The notes under the pieces: model-generated
What the model saw: the letters and a program-made list of their open reading frames with translations, nothing else
What the model was told of the DNA's origin: nothing
Database searches by the model: none
Program-made: the position numbers and the translations under genes
Shown: positions 8,538-16,262 of the stretch, one piece after another
Numbering within the stretch: position 1 is the first letter of the stretch
Layout of the letters: each line of letters opens with the position of its first letter
From: an uncultured Chitinophaga sp.
GTDB lineage: Bacteria; Bacteroidota; Bacteroidia; Cytophagales; Cyclobacteriaceae
NCBI GenBank assembly: GCA_902168205.1
Contig: CABHOK010000003.1
Span: 62,001 to 126,000 of the forward strand
DNA length: 64,000 bases
Reading direction: 5' to 3'

Positions 8538-9362
8538 TTAATTCGCCCTGTTTGCCCACTCCGTAGGAGCCTTGCCAAATTTTTTCTTGAAAGAGTGTGA
8601 AAAATGAGAGAGACTTTCAAAGCCTAAGTCAAGATATATAGCCGATGGTTTTTTGTTTTTATTCTCGATGAGATTTCGCGCTTCTGTTAGTCTTTTTTCA
8701 AGCAGCCAGTGGCGAGGAGCCATTCCAAATGTTTTTTGAAAGTCGCGCTTGAAGCCTGCGAGACTCCTGCCGGTGAGTCCTGCAAATTTTTCGATTGGAA
8801 GGTTGTAATAAAAATTGTCGAGCATAAACTCTTCGAGGTCGATCTTGTGAGGCTCCGAAAAATCAAATAATAAATTACTGAGCTGTGGCATAGCATGAAG
8901 CAATAATTTTACGCCTTCTTTTACTTTTAATATACCTATATCTGTCGTTATAGCTTCTGCCGGATTACGGATGTACGGTATTACCGATTGAAAGTAACCT
9001 TTAAGAAAATCATTGCTTGGAATCAGAATATTGAGAGGTCCGGTATATTTTTGCCGGACCTCTATTTGTTCTTCCAATGCAATCTTTCTAAGCAAATCTT
9101 CCTGCAGTGAAATAACCACTGTTTCATAATGCTCTTCATTGGACAGCGGCCTTTTGGTAAGCGTACCTAATTGATTTTTGCCAATCAATAACATCTCACC
9201 TTTGCCCATCGAAATTTTCTGAGTAGATGTCTCCAACGTAAAGTGTCCTGAAACTTGCAAAACCAGTGTGTGGTGCCTGAGAAAGCCTACCTTCTCCTTG
9301 CGCATGGTCGCGTAATACGAGTAAAAAATCACTCCAGGAATTATTTCAGTCGGGTTTGTCAT
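8538..9362 (-). CDS. AraC-family transcriptional regulator
   Basis: 274 residues. The N-terminal part (to about 170) is cupin-like, with the segment STQKISMGKGEMLLI. The C-terminal 100 residues form the double helix-turn-helix of AraC proteins, with LAGFKRDFQKTFGMAPRHWLLEKRL and the second-motif signature LGFESLSHFSHSFKKKFG. It is the second gene after an aldo/keto reductase on the same strand (42-bp gap), so it probably regulates that operon, and itself, through the paired sites at 10444-10475. The inducer is unknown. Confidence 0.85.
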   Translation of the reverse strand: MTNPTEIIPGVIFYSYYATMRKEKVGFLRHHTLVLQVSGHFTLETSTQKISMGKGEMLLIGKNQLGTLTKRPLSNEEHYETVVISLQEDLLRKIALEEQIEVRQKYTGPLNILIPSNDFLKGYFQSVIPYIRNPAEAITTDIGILKVKEGVKLLLHAMPQLSNLLFDFSEPHKIDLEEFMLDNFYYNLPIEKFAGLTGRSLAGFKRDFQKTFGMAPRHWLLEKRLTEARNLIENKNKKPSAIYLDLGFESLSHFSHSFKKKFGKAPTEWANRAN

Positions 9363-9404
9363 GCTTAAAGTTATAAAACGGAACGAGCTTATTTGTGTTT
9401 ATCA

Positions 9405-10376
9405 TTACCGCTGCAAGTAAGTACTACCCAATATCGCCCCAGGTGCGAAGTGCTTGTTGAGTATATCCAGATCTTCCGGAGTAAATTTTATTTCCATGGC
9501 ATGTATATTCTCATGTAGACGTGATCTCCGGTTCATGCTTACCAAGGGCATGATGTGATCGCCCTGTGTATTCACCCACGCTATCGCTAATTGTGTTGGA
9601 GAGAATCCTTTCTCCTTCGCCATTTGCTTTAGTGCTTCTACTTTCTCAAGATTCTTTACCAGGTTATCTCCTTGAAAACGCGAGAAGTGATTCTGATAGC
9701 TGTCCGCAGCAAGAGGAGCTTTCATTTCTCCGGTGAGCAGCCCTTCGGCTGTATTGGCAAAAGCAACTACGCCTATACCCAACTCTTTAGCCGTAGGAAG
9801 AAGATCACTTTCTATCTGGCGATCAGCCAGTGAATAGCCTATCTCCAATGCCGTGACAGAGTGAATGCTGTTTGCCTTGCGCAGTTGATCAGCCGTTATC
9901 TCGGAAACGCCCAGATAGCGTACTTTTCCTTCCGTGATGAGGTCGGCGATGGTTCCGATGACATCTTCCATCGGAACACTATTATCAAGGCGGCAGGGTT
10001 GGTATAGGTCAATCGTATCCACACCCAAACGCACTAATGAATAATTGATAAAGTTCTTGATGGCTATAGGACGCAAGTCTAATCCAATAAACTGTCCGCC
10101 ATACACGATACCGCCAAACTTAACGCTGATAAATGCATCGTCCCGTCTTCCTTTTATAGCTTTCCCGACGAGCAACTCGTTGTGACCACTACCATAAAAG
10201 TCTCCCGTGTTCAAAAAGTTAATGCCATCGTCCAATGCTTTCTGAATAGTTAAAACACTTTCATTTTCATCTTTCATAGGGCCACCCCACACGGATGACA
10301 TGCGCATACATCCCAAGCCAAGTTTGGACACAGACGGTCCATTTTTTCCTAACGCTATTTTTCTAATTGTTGTCAT
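9405..10376 (-). CDS. Aldo/keto reductase with altered active site
   Basis: 323 residues, normal length for an NADPH-dependent aldo/keto reductase (TIM barrel). The family signature is near residue 51, GINFLNTGDFYGSGHNELL. Tyr61 and Lys86 (ISVKFG) of the usual tetrad are present, but the aspartate position is Asn56 and the histidine position is Cys128 (YQPCRLD). As I recall, a subgroup of these proteins shares such changes, so it may have modified or reduced carbonyl-reductase activity. The substrate cannot be inferred. First gene of a two-gene operon with the AraC regulator downstream. Confidence 0.85.
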   Translation of the reverse strand: MTTIRKIALGKNGPSVSKLGLGCMRMSSVWGGPMKDENESVLTIQKALDDGINFLNTGDFYGSGHNELLVGKAIKGRRDDAFISVKFGGIVYGGQFIGLDLRPIAIKNFINYSLVRLGVDTIDLYQPCRLDNSVPMEDVIGTIADLITEGKVRYLGVSEITADQLRKANSIHSVTALEIGYSLADRQIESDLLPTAKELGIGVVAFANTAEGLLTGEMKAPLAADSYQNHFSRFQGDNLVKNLEKVEALKQMAKEKGFSPTQLAIAWVNTQGDHIMPLVSMNRRSRLHENIHAMEIKFTPEDLDILNKHFAPGAILGSTYLQR

Positions 10377-10443
10377 TACTGTAGTTATTTTACTTAATTA
10401 ACGGCAGCAAAGTTCTGCCTTTTGGTATATCGCTACTTTCTCA

Positions 10444-10475
10444 GATGGCTCAATTTACTTGCCTGGATGGCTCAA
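10444..10475. promoter_or_regulatory. Candidate AraC operator: two direct repeats
   Basis: GATGGCTCAA occurs twice (10444-10453 and 10466-10475), start to start 22 bp, about two DNA turns, the arrangement typical for an AraC dimer. It is 68 bp upstream of the aldo/keto reductase start. Within 10377-10728 nothing else is evident. Confidence 0.5.
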
Positions 10476-10728
10476 CTTCTTTTCTTTTGTTTGCAGCGGA
10501 CTAAAGCCCGGTTTATACAACTCGTAGGGCAGATTTACTGTGTACTATGATTTTGTCTGTTAAAGTTTTGGTATATACTATGCGTGATAAACCAGGTTAG
10601 CAGAGATGTGAATCACATCATAGAACGTATCTGAGTAGATATTTTTTAGCGTTACTGCAACATTCAGTTTTTGGCGCGTGTCTCATTGTAGCAAGAATAA
10701 ATTATACGAAACAGTTCTTGAAACAATA

Positions 10729-11829
10729 ATGACCAAGTTATATCGAATCTACGCGCTGCTATTCCTGGTAACCAGTATTGGTTCCTTCTTCAATATAGTT
10801 TCTGCGCAAAGTCTTGAAGCGAAGATAGACAGTTTAATATTGACAGAGTTTAATGAAAGAAATGGTCCTGGTGGAGTATTTATGGTAGCTCAACAAGGGA
10901 AAGTTGTTTACCACAAAGCATTTGGTAAAGCTAATCTGGAGCTGGATGTTGATTTGACTCCGGACAATGTTTTTCAATTGGGATCGATGACAAAGCAGTT
11001 CACCGCCATTGCCGTACTAATGTTGGAAGAGCAGGGCAAATTAAAAGTGAATGATCCTGTCTCCAAATATATACCTGATTATCCATCACGGGAGATTACT
11101 CTTCATCAATTGTTAACACATACGTCAGGGATCAAAGATTTTACGAAGATGAAATCGCTTTCAAGTATATCCCAACAGGAAATGACACCCAAAATGATGG
11201 TAGATTTCTTTAAAAATGAACCGGCTGATTTTGTGGCCGGGACGAAGTTTGAATATAACAATTCCGGTTATGTACTTCTGGGTTATATCATCGAATTGGT
11301 TTCCGGAGATACATACGAAAATTTTATTAAGAAGAGTATATTTGAGAAAATCGGAATGACGCAATCATATTATGCCAGCGATAGAAAGGTGATCAATAGA
11401 AGGGCGTACGGGTATCATAAAAAAGAATATGGCTATGTAAATAAGACTATCATTAGTTTTAGTGTTCCATTTTCATCAGGCTCGTTGATGTCGACCGCGG
11501 GCGATATGCTGAAATGGCAGAATGCGTTAAACAAGAATCAATTGCTTGGCATTAAAGGAACAAAAAAAGCGTTTTCTAAGTATAAATTAAGTAATGGAGA
11601 AGAGTTCTCGTATGGGTATGGTTGGCATATCAGAGAAATGAATGGAGTACCTGTGAGAGAACACGGGGGAAGTATCTTCGGTTTTAAAACTATGGGAGTA
11701 TATATCCCTGATGAAGATATTTATGTGATTGGGTTGAGTAATTGTGACTGTCATTCCCCAACACAATTAACAAGAGATGTTGCAGCTATGACTTTGAAGA
11801 TGTTTAGAATGCAATTGAAGGATCGGTAA
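10729..11829 (+). CDS. Beta-lactamase-family serine hydrolase (class C/PBP-like)
   Basis: Start set at ATG 10729, because it gives a clean signal peptide (cleavage near IVSAQ, residue 27); an upstream GTG at 10678 adds 17 residues that would bury it. 366 residues. The catalytic SxxK motif is GSMTKQ (Ser86, Lys89), the second motif is the tyrosine of FEYNNSGY, and EHGGSIFGF supplies the third. This fits the periplasmic AmpC/EstB/DD-peptidase-like group, which includes esterases and peptidases as well as lactamases, so antibiotic resistance should not be assumed. Monocistronic. Confidence 0.85.
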   Translation: MTKLYRIYALLFLVTSIGSFFNIVSAQSLEAKIDSLILTEFNERNGPGGVFMVAQQGKVVYHKAFGKANLELDVDLTPDNVFQLGSMTKQFTAIAVLMLEEQGKLKVNDPVSKYIPDYPSREITLHQLLTHTSGIKDFTKMKSLSSISQQEMTPKMMVDFFKNEPADFVAGTKFEYNNSGYVLLGYIIELVSGDTYENFIKKSIFEKIGMTQSYYASDRKVINRRAYGYHKKEYGYVNKTIISFSVPFSSGSLMSTAGDMLKWQNALNKNQLLGIKGTKKAFSKYKLSNGEEFSYGYGWHIREMNGVPVREHGGSIFGFKTMGVYIPDEDIYVIGLSNCDCHSPTQLTRDVAAMTLKMFRMQLKDR

Positions 11830-11893
11830 TTGTATAAATCAAGAACCATAAAATCAGAGTTTTTTTTCAAGTCAGGGGGATTTTTTCAAATAG

Positions 11894-12184
11894 ATGCTGC
11901 AATTAAAAAACATATCCGCTTGCTGTCGCGCAACGCTGATTGGAATTTTAATCATTGATCCGCTTAATATTATCTTTGCCTCGTGTGCCTGGCAAACGCA
12001 GACAGTGCTCTGCCAAAACGGACATTTGGAAAAGTAAAAAGTCGAATACCAATTGCAAGATACCGGTGCTTTAGGTTATAATAAGCGAATGGTGGAAGTA
12101 ACCTATCTAACACACTTGCTTATGATCGTAGATACCGTTGAGATGGATATCTATAAAAAGGTTGAGTGTGTGAAAGCAGATTGA
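11894..12184 (+). pseudogene. Small exported-protein gene with an in-frame stop
   Basis: From ATG 11894 one frame runs for 97 codons to TGA 12182-12184, interrupted only by TAA at 12035-12037. The first 47 residues look like a signal or lipoprotein leader (basic start, hydrophobic core, then FASCAW), and the second part (VEYQLQDTGALGYNKRMVE...) has ordinary protein composition. I infer a former gene of about 96 residues inactivated by one nonsense change. Family not recognised. Otherwise the 416-bp gap between 11830 and 12245 is empty. Confidence 0.45.
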
Positions 12185-12245
12185 CTTTGGCGGGCACTAA
12201 TGTAGCGTAAGTGAATAAACTGGAAAGATGCGATTGTGATAGGGA

Positions 12246-12812
12246 ATGATGCACGGACAACTTAAGCACCATATTGAAAAATTAATACCGCTTGCAGATG
12301 ATGAGTTTGCCTTCATTCGTTCGCATTTTATTTCACAAAATTTTAAAAAGGGAGACTTCCTGATCCAGCAAGGTGAGAACGTTTTGTATCTATACTACGT
12401 TGTGTCAGGGCTTTTGAAATTGTCATATAATGACGAATCAGGAAAGGAGTATATCGTGTCGTTTTCTATGGAAGACTGGTGGGAGAGCGATATTCAGGCA
12501 TACTACAGGCGGACAAAAGCAACGATGTCACTACAATGCATAGAAGATACTGATGTGCTGTGTATTACACTGGAAGGCTACAAGAAACTATGTGCCGGTC
12601 TTCAGAAAATGGAACATTTCTTTCTGGAGAAATCAATTGGAGGTCATATAGCATCACAGCAACGTATACTGTCATTTATTACCTCGAATGCAACCGAGCG
12701 TTACGAGCAATTGCTGAAGCGTTACCCTCAATTGATTCAGCGTGTACCCAAGTCGTTGTTGGCTTCCTATCTGGGTGTCTCACGCGAAACCCTTAGCAGA
12801 CTCTCTTCTTAG
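12246..12812 (+). CDS. Crp/Fnr-family transcriptional regulator
   Basis: 188 residues, typical for the Bacteroidota branch of the family. A cyclic-nucleotide-binding-like beta barrel (residues 10-115, with FLIQQGENVLYLYYVVSG) is followed by a C-terminal helix-turn-helix ending LASYLGVSRETLSRL. No cysteine cluster is present, so an FNR-type iron-sulfur sensor is unlikely. A second ATG lies one codon in. It lies 116 bp before a RidA-like gene on the same strand, which it may control. Ligand unknown. Confidence 0.85.
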   Translation: MMHGQLKHHIEKLIPLADDEFAFIRSHFISQNFKKGDFLIQQGENVLYLYYVVSGLLKLSYNDESGKEYIVSFSMEDWWESDIQAYYRRTKATMSLQCIEDTDVLCITLEGYKKLCAGLQKMEHFFLEKSIGGHIASQQRILSFITSNATERYEQLLKRYPQLIQRVPKSLLASYLGVSRETLSRLSS

Positions 12813-12928
12813 TTGTTTTACTCATTGAGCTTCTGATTGTGATGTTTGTCACACGACATAAATGGCAGGTGTGCTCAGCTTTGCAGTACATATTTTAAAT
12901 AGGAACTGTAGCGAAAAAACAAACACGA

Positions 12929-13318
12929 ATGGAAAAGCAAATTATTAATCCCTGGAAATGGCAGGATGGGCGCAGCTATGTGCAGGCCGTGGAAGTAAAG
13001 CAATCGCAAAGTATACTCTATTGCTCCGGACAGGCTGCCGTACACGCTGATGGACAATCCAGCACTGCTGATATGCGAGCGCAATTGATTGAGTCCATAC
13101 AAAACCTGGAGAAAGTTATTACGGAAGCTGGCTACACGTGCAACGACATCGTACGACTAAATGTATACACGACATCGACAGCCGAACTCTTCACATGCTT
13201 CGATGTGTTTCAGGAGTGGATCGCGAAGCATAACATCAAACAAGCCACTACGCTACTCGAAGTAAAAAGTCTTTTTGAGACATTAACAGTTGAATTAGAA
13301 GCTACGGTTGTGAAGTGA
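12929..13318 (+). CDS. RidA-like protein lacking the catalytic arginine
   Basis: 129 residues of the RidA/YjgF/UK114 family (small trimeric alpha/beta barrels; RidA hydrolyses reactive enamine/imine intermediates). The GYTCNDIVRLNVYTT region and C-terminal VELEATVV match. The arginine that binds the substrate carboxylate in true RidA (ARSCVEV context) is Thr107 here (ATTLLEV), so it is probably a Rid-family paralogue with another or no deaminase role. It follows a Crp-type regulator and ends at a clear terminator. Confidence 0.8.
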   Translation: MEKQIINPWKWQDGRSYVQAVEVKQSQSILYCSGQAAVHADGQSSTADMRAQLIESIQNLEKVITEAGYTCNDIVRLNVYTTSTAELFTCFDVFQEWIAKHNIKQATTLLEVKSLFETLTVELEATVVK

Positions 13319-13335
13319 GAATGGTTGATATAGGG

Positions 13336-13364
13336 AAGGCCCGGAGATGGATATTCCGGGCCTT
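13336..13364. terminator. Intrinsic terminator between convergent genes
   Basis: AAGGCCCGGA and TCCGGGCCTT form a 10-bp stem around a 9-nt loop, followed on the plus strand by TTGTTCT. It ends the RidA-like gene; the opposing gene stops four bases further on. Confidence 0.75.
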
Positions 13365-13367
13365 GTT

Positions 13368-14228
13368 CTAGTTGTCCTCTGTCATTAAATACTTACGGAG
13401 TTTGCCGTCTACATTATATCCATAGGAAGCCAGTTCGGCATTTGATTGTTTGAAATACGCTGTCCAGAAGGATTGAATATTGTCAATCTGCGATGAATTC
13501 CTTCCGGTGGCGCCTATAGCAAATACTTTACATCCCGATAGATCAGGAATACCATTGGTCTTCTTTAAGCCGTCCAGAAACGCAGTGGTCTGCTCAGGAG
13601 AAATTCCGTGCTTTTTATTGAAGTTATACTCGCGAGAATCCTGAATCATATCGCTGAGAAGTATAATTACGTTTTCACTCTTGAGTCTTATTTTTCCTAA
13701 TACAAAGTCTTCCATGTCTTTTACCGTGCCTCCTTCGGCATTAAATTCGATAAGGTTGGTTGTCTGGTGAATGGCACCCAGTATATCTGTATACTCAGTA
13801 TATTCTTTACGAATTTGCTTTTGTGTTTTCAATGTCTCTGAAATCTTGGGAGCAGTTTCTTTAACATAGCTTATGAATCTTTTTTTCAGACTATCACCTG
13901 CATGTGCAAAGCCATCGGTTCGCCTGCTAAACTGTTTTTCAACCAGGTCCTCGTAGATAAGCTTCACGGGTCTCATTTTCGATCCTTCGTCTATAGGCAC
14001 AACAACGAGGCAGTCGTATTGCCGCATGTTGGGAAAAATGGTTTCTGTTATTATACTGATATAACTTTCAAGCACCAGGTCTGTGTTGCTTGCTGAATAA
14101 TCAATCAATACAATCAATACTTTTCGCTTCTTCTCCACTAAAGAAGTACAGCTTTCAAGAAGTGGAGCGATGCTCAAAAAAAGCAGGAGTATATTGATTC
14201 GCATGATTGAGTAAATCTTCCTTTGCAT
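13368..14228 (-). CDS. Von Willebrand A-like lipoprotein
   Basis: Start chosen at ATG 14228, ten bases past the upstream gene, rather than an earlier in-frame ATG that would overlap it by 56 bp. 286 residues. The leader ends LLESC (Cys27), so it is a lipoprotein. A VWA-like domain follows, with the metal-site motif DYSAS (residues 43-47) at the end of the first strand and a later strand ending ILLSDM. VWA domains bind metal and protein partners. It is the last gene of a three-gene set with the membrane protein 14239-15276 and a small ORF, suggesting a membrane-linked assembly. Role unknown. Confidence 0.7.
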   Translation of the reverse strand: MQRKIYSIMRINILLLFLSIAPLLESCTSLVEKKRKVLIVLIDYSASNTDLVLESYISIITETIFPNMRQYDCLVVVPIDEGSKMRPVKLIYEDLVEKQFSRRTDGFAHAGDSLKKRFISYVKETAPKISETLKTQKQIRKEYTEYTDILGAIHQTTNLIEFNAEGGTVKDMEDFVLGKIRLKSENVIILLSDMIQDSREYNFNKKHGISPEQTTAFLDGLKKTNGIPDLSGCKVFAIGATGRNSSQIDNIQSFWTAYFKQSNAELASYGYNVDGKLRKYLMTEDN

Positions 14229-14238
14229 AATGTGAAGT

Positions 14239-15276
14239 TTAGCGGCCTGCAGCGGCTGGTTCATGAACATTTTTTGAGACAGGCTCAAGTTCATACAGGA
14301 TATCTTTTACCTCGGAACCAAAATGGTTAAATGCATTTTCCTTAAAGGAGTCTAAGTCCGTTGCATAGTGTCCGGATATATCTTCACGAGGGATGTTTTT
14401 CCGGGCATTGTAATTTTCTTTGTAGAGCTTAAACCTGCTGAATTTCTCCCAGGCTTTGCGAATGCTGTTCTCCACTACTTCTTTTACATCTTTCATGTTG
14501 GCAATTATGATGAGGTCAAGAATGTGTAGCATCTTTTCAGCTCTATAATAGTTTAGTGTGTTTTGAAATAACTTGCCATGCTGTTCTGAGTCCCATTTGA
14601 AGTATCCGGCAATAACCGGCAGAGCCATTGATAGCAGGATGAACCCATAGAAGAGTATATTTCCGGAACGACCTCCTTCTATGTCGATTGCTCGTTCTCT
14701 TGATACACCAATGATGGCAACTTCAACCGCGATTAATAGTATCGGTAAAATAACCAGACCTATATATCGTTTCGTTTTCGCATTTCTAATGTAGCTTTCG
14801 TCATCTTCGTGGTTGGAAGAATTTCCTTTTATCCGGACAGATTCTTCCGGTAACAACTTAGTTAAAATACCATCTGTTACCAGCATGGCAGCCAGTGCCA
14901 GAATAATTGCCAGTCCCCAGCGAACGAGAATGTATAGTAAGCCGTCACCTTGAATGAATATCAGTGTGGATATATAGTTTAGAAATATCTCAAAAAGAAT
15001 CGTTACATATACCACAAGTTTCATTCTTGCAGATTTTCGTCTCCGTAAGGCAAAACTTCCATCATCCATTCGGTCAGAATCTTCACACTCCAGGAATTGT
15101 TGTCTCCGTTTTTCCCGTTCCTGATTCAAAACCTTTATATAGGTAGTAAGTATATTAGTTTGCTTTACGGCACCAATGCCGATATACTTGTTGGTGCATC
15201 GATCAGCAAAGTATTTGATGCCCTCCGTGTTGAGGAAATGCTGTCGATATAATAGTCGGTATAGTAAGTGTTGCAT
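14239..15276 (-). CDS. Four-helix membrane protein of the VWA module, 345 aa
   Basis: A basic, charged N-terminal region of about 85 residues (coiled-coil-like QEREKRRQQF) is followed by hydrophobic segments near residues 88-110, 112-135, 170-192 and 208-228. After them comes a charged helical C-terminal domain of about 115 residues, likely in the cytoplasm. I do not recognise a family. The gene is 10 bp upstream of the VWA lipoprotein start and 3 bp downstream of a 66-residue ORF. The pairing suggests that signals or force pass between the periplasmic VWA domain and cytoplasmic parts. Confidence 0.6.
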   Translation of the reverse strand: MQHLLYRLLYRQHFLNTEGIKYFADRCTNKYIGIGAVKQTNILTTYIKVLNQEREKRRQQFLECEDSDRMDDGSFALRRRKSARMKLVVYVTILFEIFLNYISTLIFIQGDGLLYILVRWGLAIILALAAMLVTDGILTKLLPEESVRIKGNSSNHEDDESYIRNAKTKRYIGLVILPILLIAVEVAIIGVSRERAIDIEGGRSGNILFYGFILLSMALPVIAGYFKWDSEQHGKLFQNTLNYYRAEKMLHILDLIIIANMKDVKEVVENSIRKAWEKFSRFKLYKENYNARKNIPREDISGHYATDLDSFKENAFNHFGSEVKDILYELEPVSKNVHEPAAAGR

Positions 15277-15279
15277 ATA

Positions 15280-15480
15280 TTATAGTTTAGAGCGGATGCG
15301 AATACGGATATATAGTTTCCCCATGGAGAAGAACTGCGCGAGTCCGGCTGTCCAATATCGCCAGCGTAAAATCCAATAGGTGCCAAACGGTGTCCTGTAG
15401 ATTTTCAGACTATGGTTTCCTCCTGATTCAAAGACATAAGTCCATAACAGGCGATTTATTTTCCTGGCGAATAGCGGCAT
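15280..15480 (-). CDS. Small basic aromatic protein, 66 aa (tentative)
   Basis: ATG-initiated frame ending 3 bp before the membrane-protein gene. It is very basic and rich in Tyr and Trp (for example RTPFGTYWILRWRYW) and ends IRIRIRSKL. The tight spacing supports translation as the first gene of the VWA module; short length and odd composition argue for caution. No family recognised. Confidence 0.35.
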   Translation of the reverse strand: MPLFARKINRLLWTYVFESGGNHSLKIYRTPFGTYWILRWRYWTAGLAQFFSMGKLYIRIRIRSKL

Positions 15481-15678
15481 GTCAGAAAGGGTTTAGAGTT
15501 TGGTTTTTGTTAGCGTCCTTGAATATGTAGGACGTTTTGCCATCTCCCAAAAAATCTTTCCCGATGGCTATAATTCGTTTCCGAAGGAGGTGGTTTTGTT
15601 TCCGGTTGAAATTGCTAAGACGCAGGTGGATGAAACGATTTAAAAGAAAAACAGTCTATTTTTGTGAGCTTGATATTT

Positions 15679-16070
15679 ATGAAGAAATTTTATGCTTTGA
15701 TAATACTTTTAGTCTGTGCGACAGAATGTTTCGCATGTGTATGTTGGTTTCCTACAGATAAGAAAGCATTAAAAAAGAGGATCAAAGAGGCAGACGTAAT
15801 ATTGTACGTATTGGCTATGGCAAGAAATCTCCATGTAAAGATGCTGTTTATAGAATAGGCGAACGATATATAATATTTGGCTACACCAATAAAGAGACCG
15901 GTGAGTTGGAAGCCAATAACTGTACTGGTCTTTCTGAACACACAATGTCGAGTGTTCATGATAAAATAGTGATGGAGTCAGAGGATTTTAACTATGAAAG
16001 TTATAGCGAGGCTAGATTGCAAGAAAAAGAAGAATTTGAATCTGTTAAGAGGCTGATAAGTAAGCTGTAA
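15679..16070 (+). pseudogene. Broken exported protein, NTR/TIMP-like
   Basis: The first part (ATG 15679) reads as a signal peptide followed directly by CVCWFPTDKKALKKRIKEADVILYV; a Cys-x-Cys at the start of the mature protein recalls NTR/TIMP-like domains. After about residue 45 this frame runs into unrelated sequence and stops at 15858. The neighbouring frame carries the expected C-terminal half (CKDAVYRIGERYIIFGYTNK, then NNCTGLSEH) to TAA 16068-16070. About 50 residues between the halves seem to be missing, so I infer an internal deletion plus frame shift. The IS element begins 14 bp after the stop. Confidence 0.65.
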
Positions 16071-16111
16071 TAGTTAAGACTTGATCTGACAGTTGAGCTA
16101 AGCTGGCCTTC

Positions 16112-16246
16112 CTTCCTCACAGGCAAAGGTAGCCACCGCTCCAAAGAAGTCAAGGGCTTCGCGAGTGGCCGCGCAAGGGCTGTCGCACAGCCGAAGCCAC
16201 CCTTGACTTCTTTTCGGCTTGCGGCTGTTTGCGGCCTATGAGGAAG
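16112..16246. repeat. Long nested palindrome inside the IS left end
   Basis: Outer arms CTTCCTCA/TGAGGAAG (16112-16119, 16239-16246), middle arms of 14 bp (16143-16156 and 16200-16213, AAAGAAGTCAAGGG), and an inner hairpin GGCTGT-CGC-ACAGCC. GC-rich unlike its surroundings. It lies downstream of the transposase and could act as a terminator or insulate the element. Confidence 0.7.
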
Positions 16247-16262
16247 TAATGCGATAGTATAC

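Noticed and set aside
10729-11829. Calling the serine hydrolase an antibiotic-resistance beta-lactamase
   Set aside because: The motifs fit the wider AmpC/esterase/DD-peptidase family; no class C hallmark beyond the shared ones supports resistance.
15537-15761. Plus-strand arginine-rich frame of 74 codons
   Set aside because: Overlaps the start of the broken NTR-like gene in another frame and shows no protein-like pattern.
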